A DNA stretch of 64,000 nucleotides from Nonomuraea fuscirosea (GCF_003001935.1 NZ_PVNG01000015.1:1-64000), one strand, 5' to 3'. Positions 24,383-33,643 are shown, counted from the stretch's first letter. Numbers and translations: made by a program. The notes: generated by a model from the sequence alone, not told the origin.

Positions 24383-25843
24383 TTAGATGTGACCTGTGTG
24401 ATGGTCGTCGCGTTCATGAACGATCTTTCGTACGAGTGCCGACTGGCTCGCCAGCCCCCGCTCGGGCACCTTGGCTCCCGTCAGCCGCCCCCACGCGAGC
24501 CCCATGGCGTAGGCCGCCCCCAGCACCGCCGCCGCGCTCGCCCGGTCGGGCGGCGCCACCTCCAGCACCGGCGCGGGCGCGACCGAGAGCCCTCCCGTAC
24601 GGACCGGGAAGCCGTCGGGCTCCGTCGAGTCGGCCGCGGACGTCCCGACCCGCCCCGCGCGCGCCAGCTCCTCGTACGCCATCCGCAGCCGATGGTCCAG
24701 CCGCCCCGGCAGCAGTCGCCTGGAGTCGGACAGGTCGGCCAGGAACGTGGCCGCGGCCGCCGGCGGGTCCGGCATGAAGGACAGCGCCTCGACGAGGTCG
24801 TACACGGTGTGCGTGAAGTGCGCCTCGGGGTCGTTCTCGATGAGCAGAGCCCGGCACAGCCTGGTGGGCACGCGCTCCAGCCACGCCTCGCGCAGCCCCG
24901 CGTCGTCCCCCTGGAAGTCCCGCCGGAGTTCCGGCGACCGGCTGTGCGGGCCGGTCGGTGAGCCGTTGTCCGCGTTGTCCTGGTAGGCGCTGTGCAGGCC
25001 GCTGGTGAACTCGCCGCGGAAGTCCTCCGGCCTGGCCGTGCGCAGCATCGGCTCGACCATCGTGAGCAGCGCCAGCGCGCGCGGCCTGAACCGGGTGTCG
25101 AGCAGCAGGATCTGCGCCGCGTCCGCCATCACGGCGGCCAGCCGCAGCGCCTGCCGCGAGCGCCCGGCCCGCAGCCGTTCGGCCACGAGCGTGACGAGGT
25201 CGAGCAGCGGCGGCGCGGGCAGCCAGCGCACCCACTCGTCGCCGGGCAGGGGACGGCACAGGTATTCGCCGAACACCGTGATCAGCCGCTCGTTGCCGTC
25301 GAAGGCGGGCGCGTAGGCGCACCACATGATCGTCCCCCAGACGGCCGCCACCGTGCTGGGCACGTCGGAGGCGAAGATCTCGCCGAACGCCGTCAGCGGG
25401 TAGTCCAGCTCCGACTTGCGCCCGCTGCTCCGGAGCAGCACCCTGAGCTGCTCGGTGAGGCTCCCGGGCACGTCGGGGCCGACGAACGCCTGCGTGGAGC
25501 CGGGCTCGGCGTGGAAGTCGTAGCCCTGCGGCACCACGGCGTCGGGCAGGGTCGTCGTCGCGTGTCCCACCTGGCGCGCGCGTACGCGCCGCGCCGGCGG
25601 GGCGAGGTGCCAGCGGCCGTCGGCGGGGTCGAGCAGGTGCCAGCGCGCGTGGGCGCCGAACAGCCATCGGTCGCCATCTGGGGTCACAAGAATTCTGGCC
25701 GCCAGGACGTGGGCGCGATCGGGCACGGAAAGGCGCTGCCAACGTGGGTCCGCGACCATGGCACGGACCTCCGCCTCCGTGGCGGTGAACGCATCCCAGG
25801 GTGGCACGGCGGTCATCGTACTGGTGGTACTCGGATCATCCAT
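24383..25843 (-). CDS. Large protein of unknown function (about 486 aa)
   Basis: About 486 residues (start 25843; alternatives 25861 and 25816). It is mostly alpha-helical with little repetition, no signal peptide and no membrane helix. Recognisable stretches are ATEAEVRAMVADPRW, WLFGAHARWHLLDP and a central repeat-like helical domain (residues 190-360). I do not recognise the family. It is divergent from the lipoprotein gene with a gap of only 26 bases, so the promoters must overlap the coding regions. Confidence 0.7.
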   Translation of the reverse strand: MDDPSTTSTMTAVPPWDAFTATEAEVRAMVADPRWQRLSVPDRAHVLAARILVTPDGDRWLFGAHARWHLLDPADGRWHLAPPARRVRARQVGHATTTLPDAVVPQGYDFHAEPGSTQAFVGPDVPGSLTEQLRVLLRSSGRKSELDYPLTAFGEIFASDVPSTVAAVWGTIMWCAYAPAFDGNERLITVFGEYLCRPLPGDEWVRWLPAPPLLDLVTLVAERLRAGRSRQALRLAAVMADAAQILLLDTRFRPRALALLTMVEPMLRTARPEDFRGEFTSGLHSAYQDNADNGSPTGPHSRSPELRRDFQGDDAGLREAWLERVPTRLCRALLIENDPEAHFTHTVYDLVEALSFMPDPPAAAATFLADLSDSRRLLPGRLDHRLRMAYEELARAGRVGTSAADSTEPDGFPVRTGGLSVAPAPVLEVAPPDRASAAAVLGAAYAMGLAWGRLTGAKVPERGLASQSALVRKIVHERDDHHTGHI

Positions 25844-25869
25844 CGGCTTTTCACGGCACAATGTCCGCT

Positions 25870-26775
25870 ATGAGGGCGAAGGTAGCAGGGTTGTCGGTGG
25901 TCGTTTGTGTGCTCTCCGGTTGCGGTACCGCAGCGGCGCCGCAGCCGACGCTCACGGGCCCCGGCATCCTCACGCTACAGAACGCCTCTCCGCCGGCGCC
26001 CGGCGGGGAGGTGGGTGAGGCCTCCACGGAGTTCGACGACGCCGCCGACCTGTCGGCGTGGACCAAGCTCAGCGAGACCGAGAAGGACGTCGACCGCATC
26101 GGCAAGTACGACGTGAACAAGACCGTGAAGGGCTCGATGTACCTGGAGCCCAAGACCTCGGCCTGGTTCGACGGCTTCCGCGGGCCCTTCGTCTACCAGG
26201 ATCTGGCCGGCGACATCGTCATGCACGCCCGGATCAAGGTCACGGGTAAGAGCGGCAGCGGATGGCCGAAGCGCAAGTTCTCGCTCGGCGGGCTGATGGC
26301 CCGCCAGCCCGGCTCGTACGCCAAGCCCAACTGGGTGTCGGTCGCCGTGGGCACGGGCGAGAAGAGCGGCCAGGTCGAGGTGAAGTACACCCAGGACGGC
26401 AGCTCCAAGCCGCAGGAACTCGCGGTGAAGAGCGGCTGGGTCGAGCTCACGCTGGCCAGGGTGGGCCGTGTCTTCGTCGCGCTCTACAAGGAGGACGGCG
26501 GCAAGTGGAAGGTGGGCCGGCGCTGGCCGTCCACCCTGCCCGACGTGCTCCAATGGGGGGTGACGGCCTACACCGACTGGGACAGCTACAGCCTGCTCAA
26601 GAAGGACGCCACCAAGGGCAACGCCAAGCAGGTCACGGGCACGCCCGACCTCAAGCTCACGGTCGACTTCGTCCGCTTCCTGCGGCCCGAGCTGCCCGAG
26701 TACGCCGATCCGCTCAACGCCGCCTCGGTGCCGGACGAGGTGCTCATCAAAGCGATGACGCCTGCCGGTGCCTGA
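25870..26775 (+). CDS. Secreted lipoprotein with a DUF1349/laminin-G-like fold (tentative)
   Basis: 301 residues. The signal peptide ends at lipobox LSGC. The mature part starts with a short linker, then a beta-sandwich domain (from EFDDAADLSAWTKLSETEKD) rich in paired strands with a YQDLAGDIVMHARIKVTGKS segment and VSVAVGTGEKSGQVEVKYTQ. The resemblance to DUF1349/concanavalin-like domains is by pattern only. Its C-terminus overlaps that of the convergent gamma-carbonic anhydrase by 29 bases. An extracellular carbohydrate or cell-wall binding role is possible. Confidence 0.65.
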   Translation: MRAKVAGLSVVVCVLSGCGTAAAPQPTLTGPGILTLQNASPPAPGGEVGEASTEFDDAADLSAWTKLSETEKDVDRIGKYDVNKTVKGSMYLEPKTSAWFDGFRGPFVYQDLAGDIVMHARIKVTGKSGSGWPKRKFSLGGLMARQPGSYAKPNWVSVAVGTGEKSGQVEVKYTQDGSSKPQELAVKSGWVELTLARVGRVFVALYKEDGGKWKVGRRWPSTLPDVLQWGVTAYTDWDSYSLLKKDATKGNAKQVTGTPDLKLTVDFVRFLRPELPEYADPLNAASVPDEVLIKAMTPAGA

Positions 26776-27277
26776 TCGCCTTGGCCATGTAGGTGTCCGG
26801 GGTCCCGGCGAAGGACTCGCGGTCGTCGTCGGTGAGCTCGCGCACGATCTTGCCGGGCACGCCGGCGACCAGCACGCCCGAGGGGATCTTCTTGCCGGGG
26901 CCGACGAGCGCTCCGGCGGCCACGAGCGTGCCCGCCCCGATCCTGGCGCCGCCGAGCACGATGGCGCCGATGCCGATCAGCGCGCCCGACTCGATGTGGG
27001 CGCCGTGGACCATGGCCTTGTGGCCCAGGCTCACGCGGTCCTCCAGGATCGCGGGCTCACCCGGGTCGGAGTGGAGGCAGGACAGATCCTGTACGTTGCA
27101 CTCCTCGCCGATCTCGATCCGCTCGCCGTCCCCCCGGAGAACGGAGCCGTACCAGATGCTGGATGCCCGGCCCACGCGTACGTCGCCGACCACGACGACG
27201 CCGTGGGCTATGTACGCATCGGGGTGTATGTCGGGCACTGCTCCGTTGTCCAACGCTGCTATGTACATTCGAGACAT
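26747..27277 (-). CDS. Gamma-class carbonic anhydrase-like left-handed beta-helix protein
   Basis: 176 residues of hexapeptide repeats. Family marks are GSVLRGDGERIEIGEECN, then NVQDLSCLHSDPG, and LGHKAMVHGA, which together give the three histidine zinc ligands. This suits a gamma-carbonic anhydrase or CaiE/YrdA-like protein. The start at 27277 (MSRMYIAALDNG) is chosen over 27508, since the region beyond it is not conserved-looking. The 3' end overlaps the convergent lipoprotein gene by 29 bases. Confidence 0.85.
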   Translation of the reverse strand: MSRMYIAALDNGAVPDIHPDAYIAHGVVVVGDVRVGRASSIWYGSVLRGDGERIEIGEECNVQDLSCLHSDPGEPAILEDRVSLGHKAMVHGAHIESGALIGIGAIVLGGARIGAGTLVAAGALVGPGKKIPSGVLVAGVPGKIVRELTDDDRESFAGTPDTYMAKAIRHRQASSL

Positions 27278-27418
27278 CGTAATTCCAGCTCGGGGTATGG
27301 CGTTCGGGTTGCGGACGTGGGCAGATGGCAGGAAAGTCGTTTCCTGACGTCCCGTTGCCAGACCCTCACAACCCGCAGTTTTCCCCCGCCTCACGCAAAC
27401 CACCCTTAGGTAACCCCC

Positions 27419-28504
27419 ATGACACACCAGCACGAGAGCATTCCCGATCTGATGCAAGAGGACACGTTCGAGGTCGTGATGCGCGGCTACAACCGCCGCC
27501 AGGTCCACGACTACATGATGCGAACCCGTAACCAGATAAGGGACCTGGAAGAGCGGCTGGCACGGGCCATCGAGCAGGCCGAGCAGGGCCGGATCGAGCT
27601 GGCCGAGGCCCGCCGGCGCATGGTCGAGACGCCGCAGAGCTACGAGGACCTGAGCCCCCGGCTCGCGCAGATCCTCCGGCTAGGCGAGGAGGAGGCCGCG
27701 GCCAAGCGCGAGGACGCCGAGGCCGAGGCCACCAGCGTGCGCGAGTCCGCCAAGGCCGAGTCCGAACGGCTCCTCAGCACCTCGCGCGAGACCGCCGACA
27801 AGATCCTCACCTCCGCGCAGGCCGAGGCGGAGCGGCGGGTGAGCGAGGCCACCCAGGCGGCCGAGAACATGCTCGCCCAGGCGGGCAGCGACGCGGAGGA
27901 GCAGCTGACCTCCGCCCGCACCGAGGCCGACGAGACGCTGAAGGGGGCCAGGGCCGAGGCCGAGCGGCTGGTCACGGGCGCGCGGACCGAGGCCGACCAG
28001 ACCATCACGAGTGCCAGGACCGAGGCGGAGCAGGCCGTCGCGAGCGCCAACGCGCAGGCCGAGCAGACCGTGCAGTCCGCCAACGCCCAGGCCGAGCAGA
28101 TCGTCTCCGGCGCGCGCGCCGAGGCCGACTCCATGCTGGAGCAGGCGCGCCAGCGCACCGCCGCGCTGGACGAGCAGGCCGGGCGGCGGGTCGACTACCT
28201 GAGCAACACGCACTCCGAGGTCGTGCGCCGGCTCACCGAGGTCAGCGCGGTGCTCGGCGACCTGATGCGGGCGGAGGCGAACGCCGGCCCGCTGGTCCCC
28301 GACGCGATCGCGCCGCCGGCCGGCCAGGGCGCGGAGGACGCTCCAAGCGCTCAGGAGGACGTACGCGTGGTCCTCGACCCCGAGGAGACGGTTGAGGTCG
28401 TCGTCGACAAGGACGCGGCCGAGCAGCGGTCTCAGGGCCGGGAAGAGGGCATCTCGGACGATACGGACGTCAATATCGCCCGGCTGTCAGAGGCGCACAA
28501 GTAG
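27419..28504 (+). CDS. DivIVA-like coiled-coil protein (FilP/Scy-like)
   Basis: 361 residues. A short DivIVA-like N-terminus (DTFEVVMRGYNRRQVHDYM) precedes a long coiled coil (residues 40-270) with 11-residue repeats such as ARTEADETLKG and ARAEAERLVTG. The tail is acidic. In filamentous actinomycetes such proteins organise polar growth and form cytoskeletal filaments. The hendecad repeats resemble Streptomyces Scy/FilP, but the length is closer to single-domain DivIVA family members. The assignment to the polar-growth machinery is inference. Confidence 0.78.
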   Translation: MTHQHESIPDLMQEDTFEVVMRGYNRRQVHDYMMRTRNQIRDLEERLARAIEQAEQGRIELAEARRRMVETPQSYEDLSPRLAQILRLGEEEAAAKREDAEAEATSVRESAKAESERLLSTSRETADKILTSAQAEAERRVSEATQAAENMLAQAGSDAEEQLTSARTEADETLKGARAEAERLVTGARTEADQTITSARTEAEQAVASANAQAEQTVQSANAQAEQIVSGARAEADSMLEQARQRTAALDEQAGRRVDYLSNTHSEVVRRLTEVSAVLGDLMRAEANAGPLVPDAIAPPAGQGAEDAPSAQEDVRVVLDPEETVEVVVDKDAAEQRSQGREEGISDDTDVNIARLSEAHK

Positions 28505-28568
28505 GCGACAAGTCGGCACACAAGCAAGCCGCGAGCAGGCCCGAGCAGATCCGGCGAGCGGTCGTAAG

Positions 28569-28605
28569 CGGAAGCCCCCGCCCCCGATAGGGTCGGAGGC
28601 TTCCG
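28569..28605 (+). terminator. Stem-loop after the coiled-coil gene
   Basis: CGGAAGCC (28569-28576) pairs with GGCTTCCG (28598-28605) with additional internal pairing. No T-run follows. It is 65 bases past the stop. Confidence 0.6.
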
Positions 28606-28713
28606 CGTTCGTGGCCCCTCCTGTTTGGGGGCCCGGTACCGGGGCCGCCGAGACGCTGAACCCGGCACCGGGCTGCTCGTGTGCGCGGGCCGGGGAACGC
28701 TCCACGGCCCGCG

Positions 28714-28956
28714 TCATGGAGGTGCGGGGCCGGCCCGCCACGTCTGGTGCTCACCGGCCCGCCTCTCCTGGTCCCGGAGATGGTCGCGCAGTCCCTCCGG
28801 GTCGTCCGCGTCGATGGTCATCGCACATCCGGCGTCGCGCTGCGCCACGCTGAGCGGATGGTGTCTCGTGGCCCACCAGCGGCCCGCGTCGCTCCGCCAG
28901 ACGGTCCAGTGGGGGTAGTCCCGGGCAATGTCGGCAAGATGTCGGTCAAAGGACAT
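28714..28956 (-). CDS. Small tryptophan-rich protein (80 aa), unknown
   Basis: 80 residues. Typical stretch: SFDRHLADIARDYPHWTVWR, then RWWATR. It resembles small cytosolic proteins often found beside GntR or other regulators in actinomycetes (from memory). The start has an AAAGG ribosome binding site. It lies on the same strand as, and 123 bases downstream of, the GntR/UTRA gene. Confidence 0.6.
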   Translation of the reverse strand: MSFDRHLADIARDYPHWTVWRSDAGRWWATRHHPLSVAQRDAGCAMTIDADDPEGLRDHLRDQERRAGEHQTWRAGPAPP

Positions 28957-29079
28957 CTCCGTCCGCCTTTCCCGGGCCCCAGGCGAGGTTCCATCTCCCT
29001 ACAAGATGCGCCACCTCTCTAGAGAATTTCTATGATCGTGACGGACAGGTCAACCTATCGCTTGACAGATCCCCTTGAA

Positions 29080-29832
29080 TTACGCGTCGAAGTCGTACTG
29101 GAGTACATACGCCGCCGAGTCGAGCACCATCTCGTTGAGCTCGATCGGCAGCCCTCCCGACGTGTACGCGGTCCGCGAGATGACGATCACGGGCGTGCCG
29201 CCGGGCAGGTCGAGCAGCCCGCTCTCGCGCGGTCCCGGCATGCGGGCGCGTACCTCCTCGGTGAAGTGCACGGGGGGCAGGCCCAGGTCGCCCAGCCGGG
29301 CGTAGACGCCGCCCGGGCCGGTGTCCGCGAGGGTGATCGCGCTTCCCTCGACCAGGTGGGCGGGGAAGGAGGACGTGGCCAGCTGCACGGGTCTGGCGTC
29401 GACCGAGTAGCGCCGCCGCCGGACCCACACCTCGCCGCTCTGGAGGACCGCGGCCACCTCCTCGGTGGCGCGCTCCAGCACCACCTCCACCCGGTCGACG
29501 GTGAACGGCCTGCCGCGCGCGTCGGCGTCCCAGATGGCCCGTCCCTGACCCCACTGCTCTCGTGACAGGCGGCGCGAGCCGTGCCTGCGGATCGGTTTGA
29601 ACAGCCGCACGTAAACCCCCGAGCCTCGTTTGGGCACCGCCAGCCCTTCGTTGATCAGTACGGCAAGCGCCTGCCTGGCGGTGGCTCGTGCGATTGCGTA
29701 TTCGGCCATCAGCGCGTTCTCGCCCGGTAGTCGGTCCCCGTCGCGCAGTTCGCCGGACAGAATCCGGGCGCGGAGGCCGTCGGCGATGCGTCGATAGATA
29801 GGGGGCTCGTGGGGTACCGGGGATTCAGACAA
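29080..29832 (-). CDS. GntR-family regulator with UTRA domain (HutC type)
   Basis: 250 residues. The N-terminal wHTH (IYRRIADGLRARILSGELRD, then RATARQALAVLINEG) is joined to a C-terminal UTRA ligand domain. The start is TTG 29832, chosen because GAGGG lies about 10 bases upstream and no other start preserves the HTH. UTRA proteins bind sugars, sugar phosphates or small acids. No obvious catabolic genes are adjacent. The neighbour on the same strand is the small 80-residue protein. Confidence 0.85.
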   Translation of the reverse strand: MSESPVPHEPPIYRRIADGLRARILSGELRDGDRLPGENALMAEYAIARATARQALAVLINEGLAVPKRGSGVYVRLFKPIRRHGSRRLSREQWGQGRAIWDADARGRPFTVDRVEVVLERATEEVAAVLQSGEVWVRRRRYSVDARPVQLATSSFPAHLVEGSAITLADTGPGGVYARLGDLGLPPVHFTEEVRARMPGPRESGLLDLPGGTPVIVISRTAYTSGGLPIELNEMVLDSAAYVLQYDFDA

Positions 29833-29984
29833 CTTTGATCACCCTCTGTCACCGACCGGGTAGTGGCGTCTCCAGAGAACTTGCCCCGTCTTGTCCACGA
29901 TCGCACAGATGCAGGGCTTGGTCGCGGGCTGATTTTGAGAGGATCGTGCCCGTGTGGTGAATTCCGCGATGTTTTAGCGGACCG

Positions 29985-30527
29985 TTAGCGTGGAACGGTC
30001 CCAGCCGGTATTCGATCGGCCCACCAGCGGCGAGTAACCAAAGAGAAGATCACGGCGCCGGCCGTATTGAGGATGACGTCGTCCACGGAGGAGAAACGAC
30101 CCAGTCGCAGCACGTACTGGAGCACCTCGACCAGGACCGAAAATGCCGCCGCGACGGCCGCAACACGGGCGGGAGAGGACATCGCCGCGCTGCGCACCGG
30201 CAGCAGCGCGCCCAGCGCGGCGAAAACCAGCAGGTTGCCTCCGACCTGCACCGACACCGCTTCCCACGGTGCCGTCAGCAGGTCCGCGAGGTCGGCGAAG
30301 GGGACGAGCCCGACTCCTCCCCGGCCGTCCGAGGGCGTGAGGATCATCCAGATCCAGGGCGCGGTCCCGGCCACGATGCCGACGTCGGCGATCGCGGTGC
30401 GCAGGGCCGCGGGACGGCCGGCGCGAGCGCGGTGGCGGTGGAGAACCAAGATTGCTAGCAACGCGACAGGGAGTGCAAACGTACCAGCAATAATGACGTT
30501 TCCCCACAATTCCCACGTCCGCGCCAT
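29985..30527 (-). CDS. VanZ-family membrane protein
   Basis: 180 residues with about four or five membrane helices. The VanZ pattern is visible: VQVGGNLLVFAALG, then EVLQYVLRLGRFSSVDDVIL and NTAGA. VanZ homologues are linked to glycopeptide resistance and cell-envelope stress, but most family members have no proven role. It stands alone between a GntR regulator and a dienelactone hydrolase gene. Confidence 0.85.
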   Translation of the reverse strand: MARTWELWGNVIIAGTFALPVALLAILVLHRHRARAGRPAALRTAIADVGIVAGTAPWIWMILTPSDGRGGVGLVPFADLADLLTAPWEAVSVQVGGNLLVFAALGALLPVRSAAMSSPARVAAVAAAFSVLVEVLQYVLRLGRFSSVDDVILNTAGAVIFSLVTRRWWADRIPAGTVPR

Positions 30528-30583
30528 CCGACCATCATGGCGATTGATCTAGGGGTACCGGAAGATGTCCATCTGGACAGGTC

Positions 30584-31288
30584 TCACCGGGCGGGCAGAT
30601 GCTCGCCGAGGAAGGCCATGGCGACCCCCCACGTACGCTCCGCCGCCTCCGGCCGGTAGAACATCGGCGCCTCGCTGTTGTGGAAGGCGTGCCCGGCCTC
30701 CTCCTCCACATGCATGATCACGTTCGGCCGGGACTCGGCGGCCTTCTCGACCACGGCCACCCGCTCGCGGGCGATGAAGGGGTCGTCGCCGCCGAAGACC
30801 AGCAGCAGCGGCGCCTGGATGCGCTCCATCATGCCGGTCCCCTCGGGCACGGCCGAGCCGTAGAACGACAGCACCGCGCCCAGCTCGACCTGGGTGGCCA
30901 GCATGTACGCGATCGAGCCGCCCAGGCAGAAGCCGACCGCGCCGACGCCGCCGCGCACCTCGGGCAGCGCGCCCAGATGGGCGACCGTGAGCGCGCAGTC
31001 GGCCACGCCCTGGGCGAAGTCGAACCCCTCGGCCAGCGCGATCGAGGTCTGAGTGCCCTCCGGCGTGTGCTCGCCGATCCAGTGCGGCTGCAACCGCCAG
31101 AACAGATCGGGCGCGGCCACCACGTAACCGCGCGCGGCCAGGTCGGCGGCGACCTTCTCGATGTACGGGCCGACGCCGTAGATCTCCTGGACGAGGAGGA
31201 TCCCCGGGCCGCTCCCGCCGTCGGGCAGCCACACGCGTACGTCGAAGGAGCCGTCATGGGCGGCGATTCTGTCTGTTCGGATCTGCAT
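30584..31288 (-). CDS. Dienelactone hydrolase family protein
   Basis: 234 residues of an alpha/beta hydrolase. The nucleophile elbow reads GFCLGGSI (Cys nucleophile, as in dienelactone hydrolases), with an Asp in FGGDDPF and a His in EEAGHAFHNS. The start at 31288 (MQIRTDRIAA) is preferred over 31300. It is divergent from the 2-aminomuconate operon, so it may act in the same aromatic-catabolism context, but a role with other cyclic esters is equally possible. Confidence 0.85.
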   Translation of the reverse strand: MQIRTDRIAAHDGSFDVRVWLPDGGSGPGILLVQEIYGVGPYIEKVAADLAARGYVVAAPDLFWRLQPHWIGEHTPEGTQTSIALAEGFDFAQGVADCALTVAHLGALPEVRGGVGAVGFCLGGSIAYMLATQVELGAVLSFYGSAVPEGTGMMERIQAPLLLVFGGDDPFIARERVAVVEKAAESRPNVIMHVEEEAGHAFHNSEAPMFYRPEAAERTWGVAMAFLGEHLPAR

Positions 31289-31443
31289 GTTCACCAGCAT
31301 CGCTCATAGCGCGCCGCGCGATCCGGCGAGACGATGCGATCAGAGGTTCCGTGTCCCCGGGACGCTCCAAGGTCCACGAGCCGCACGTCGATCCGGACCG
31401 GTCGATCCAGACCGGGAGGCGAGGGAGAGATGAGGAGAGTGCT

Positions 31444-32853
31444 GTGCTGACCCATTTCATCGGCGGCGAGCCGGTGGCCGCGGGCAAGGTGTTCCCCGTG
31501 CACGACCCGGTGACGGGCGCGGTGGTCAGGCAGGCGCACGAGGCCGACCCCGAGGTCGTCGACCGGGCGGTGCGCGCGGCCAGGGAGGCGGCCCGCGACT
31601 GGGCCGGGCTGCCCGTCGGCGAGCGCGCCGGGTGGATGCGGCGCCTGGCCGAGGGCATCGAGGCGCGCTTCGACGACCTGGTGGCCGCGGAGATCGCCGA
31701 CACGGGCAAGTCGTTCGACCAGACCCGCACGCTGGACATCCCGCGCGGCATCGCGAACTTCCGCGCGTTCGCCGAGATCGCGGCCCAGCGTCCCGACGAC
31801 GCCTTCCACCTGTCCGGAACGCTCAGCTACACCGTACGCAGGCCGCTCGGCGTGGTCGGCGTGATCGTGCCGTGGAACCTGCCGTTCCTGCTCATGACCT
31901 GGAAGCTCGCCCCCGCCCTCGTCTCGGGCAACACCGTGGTGGTCAAGCCGTCGGAGCAGACGCCCGGCTCGGCGGCGGTGTTCGCCGAGATCTGCGCCGA
32001 CACCGGGCTGCCGCCGGGCGTGGTCAACATCATCTTCGGGCACGGCCCGGTCGGGCAGCTGCTGGTGGAGCATCCCGGCGTGGACGGGTTGACGTTCACC
32101 GGGTCCACCCGGACCGGCACGGCGATCATGATCACGGCGGCCGAGCGGGTCAAGCCGATCTCGTTCGAGCTGGGCGGCAAGAACGCCGGGCTGATCTTCG
32201 AGGACTGCGATCTCGACCGGGCGGTCGAGGGCGCGGTGAAGTCGGTCTTCACCAACGGCGGCCAGGTCTGCCTGTGCACCGAGCGGCTCTACGTGCAACG
32301 CTCGATCTTCGAGGAGTTCTGCGCCCGGCTGGCCGTGCGCGCCCAGGAGGTCGAGCTGCAGCCGATGATCTCGGCCGAACATCGCGACAAGGTGCTCTCG
32401 TACTACGCCCTGGCCCGCTCGGAGGGAGCCAAGGTGCTGGCGGGAGGCGGCGTCCCCCTGTTCGGCGACCACCGCGATTCCGGATATTTCGTGGAACCGA
32501 CGGTAGTGACAGGCTTGTCGGAGTGGTCAAGGTTCAACAGGGAGGAGATCTTCGGTCCCGTGTGTCACGTCGCCCCCTTCGACAGCGAGGCCGAGGCGAT
32601 CGACCTGGCCAACGGCAGCGACTACGGCCTGGCCGCCACGCTGTGGACCACCAACCTCGACCGCGCCCACCGGGTGGCGCAGCGCCTGGAGGCGGGGCTC
32701 GTCTGGGTGAACACCTGGTACCTGCGCGACCTGCGGACGCCGTTCGGCGGCGTGAAGCTGTCGGGCATCGGCCGGGAGGGCGGCACCCGGTCACTCGACT
32801 TCTACTCCGAACCCACCACGATCACCATCAAACTGGAGCAGTCCGATGCATGA
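31444..32853 (+). CDS. Aldehyde dehydrogenase, 2-aminomuconate/2-hydroxymuconate semialdehyde type
   Basis: 469 residues. The NAD-dependent ALDH fold has the catalytic Cys in GGQVCLCTER, the general-base Glu in FELGGKN, and the cofactor motif FTGSTRTG. The start is GTG 31444 with GAGGAG 6 bases upstream. In its operon position, before a 2-keto-4-pentenoate hydratase homologue, a RidA-type deaminase and kynureninase, the substrate is most likely 2-aminomuconate 6-semialdehyde, giving 2-aminomuconate. 2-Hydroxymuconate semialdehyde is the main alternative. Its stop overlaps the next gene by 8 bases. Confidence 0.87.
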   Translation: MLTHFIGGEPVAAGKVFPVHDPVTGAVVRQAHEADPEVVDRAVRAAREAARDWAGLPVGERAGWMRRLAEGIEARFDDLVAAEIADTGKSFDQTRTLDIPRGIANFRAFAEIAAQRPDDAFHLSGTLSYTVRRPLGVVGVIVPWNLPFLLMTWKLAPALVSGNTVVVKPSEQTPGSAAVFAEICADTGLPPGVVNIIFGHGPVGQLLVEHPGVDGLTFTGSTRTGTAIMITAAERVKPISFELGGKNAGLIFEDCDLDRAVEGAVKSVFTNGGQVCLCTERLYVQRSIFEEFCARLAVRAQEVELQPMISAEHRDKVLSYYALARSEGAKVLAGGGVPLFGDHRDSGYFVEPTVVTGLSEWSRFNREEIFGPVCHVAPFDSEAEAIDLANGSDYGLAATLWTTNLDRAHRVAQRLEAGLVWVNTWYLRDLRTPFGGVKLSGIGREGGTRSLDFYSEPTTITIKLEQSDA

Positions 32854-33643
32854 CGAATGGTCCCAGGCAGTCAACGCGCACGCCCAGGCCGCCGACCGGC
32901 TGGCCGAGGCAGCACTCTCCGGCAAGCCCTGTGCGCCGATCAGGGACCTGGTCAGCACCGCCGCCGACGCGTACGCCGTACAGGAGATCGGCACGAAGCG
33001 GGCGCTGGCCGAAGGGCGGCGGCTGATCGGCCGGAAGATCGGCGTCACCAACCCGCTGCTGCAGCAGCAGTTCGGCATCGACCAGCCCGACTTCGGCATG
33101 CTGTTCGCGGACATGTACCACCGCGACGGGCTGCCGATCCCGCTGGAGCCGTTCCTGCAGCCCAAGGCCGAGGCGGAGGTCGCGCTGGTGCTCGGCGCCG
33201 ACCTGGAGGGCGGCCCCTTCACGGTGGCCGACGTGATCAGGGCGGTCGACTTCGCGCTGCCGGCCATCGAGATCGCCGACTCCAGGATCGCCGACTGGGA
33301 CATCACGCTGGCCGACACCGTCGCCGACAACGCCTCGGCCGGCGCGTTCGTGCTGGGCAGCACGCCGACCTCGCTCATGGGGCTGGACCTGCGGGCGGCC
33401 GGGATGACGATGACGCGCGGCGGCGAGGAGGTCTCGACCGGGTCGGGCGAGTCGTGCCTGGGCCACCCGCTCAACGCCGCCGTCTGGCTGGCCGACCGGC
33501 TCGGCCGCACCGGCTACGCGCTGCGGGCCGGCGACGTCGTGCTGACCGGCGCGCTCGGCCCCGTCGTGCCGGTCGGTCCAGGAGACGTGTTCGAGGCGCG
33601 CGTCGAGGGGTTGGGATCGGTGCGGGCGGTGTTCGGGAAGTGA
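32846..33643 (+). CDS. 2-keto-4-pentenoate hydratase / 4-oxalocrotonate decarboxylase family
   Basis: 265 residues. Family pattern LIGRKIGVTNPLLQQQFGID, then PDFGMLFADMYH, followed by metal-binding Glu residues in the PKAEAEVALVLG segment. After RidA deaminates 2-aminomuconate to 4-oxalocrotonate, this enzyme would decarboxylate or hydrate the product. Decarboxylase and hydratase members cannot be separated by eye. It overlaps the ALDH gene by 8 bases and the RidA gene by GTGA. Confidence 0.85.
   Translation: MHDEWSQAVNAHAQAADRLAEAALSGKPCAPIRDLVSTAADAYAVQEIGTKRALAEGRRLIGRKIGVTNPLLQQQFGIDQPDFGMLFADMYHRDGLPIPLEPFLQPKAEAEVALVLGADLEGGPFTVADVIRAVDFALPAIEIADSRIADWDITLADTVADNASAGAFVLGSTPTSLMGLDLRAAGMTMTRGGEEVSTGSGESCLGHPLNAAVWLADRLGRTGYALRAGDVVLTGALGPVVPVGPGDVFEARVEGLGSVRAVFGK

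Noticed and set aside
29974..30516. Alternative minus-strand frame over the VanZ gene
   Set aside because: It is Arg/Pro-rich without membrane helices, while the adjacent frame gives a complete VanZ protein.
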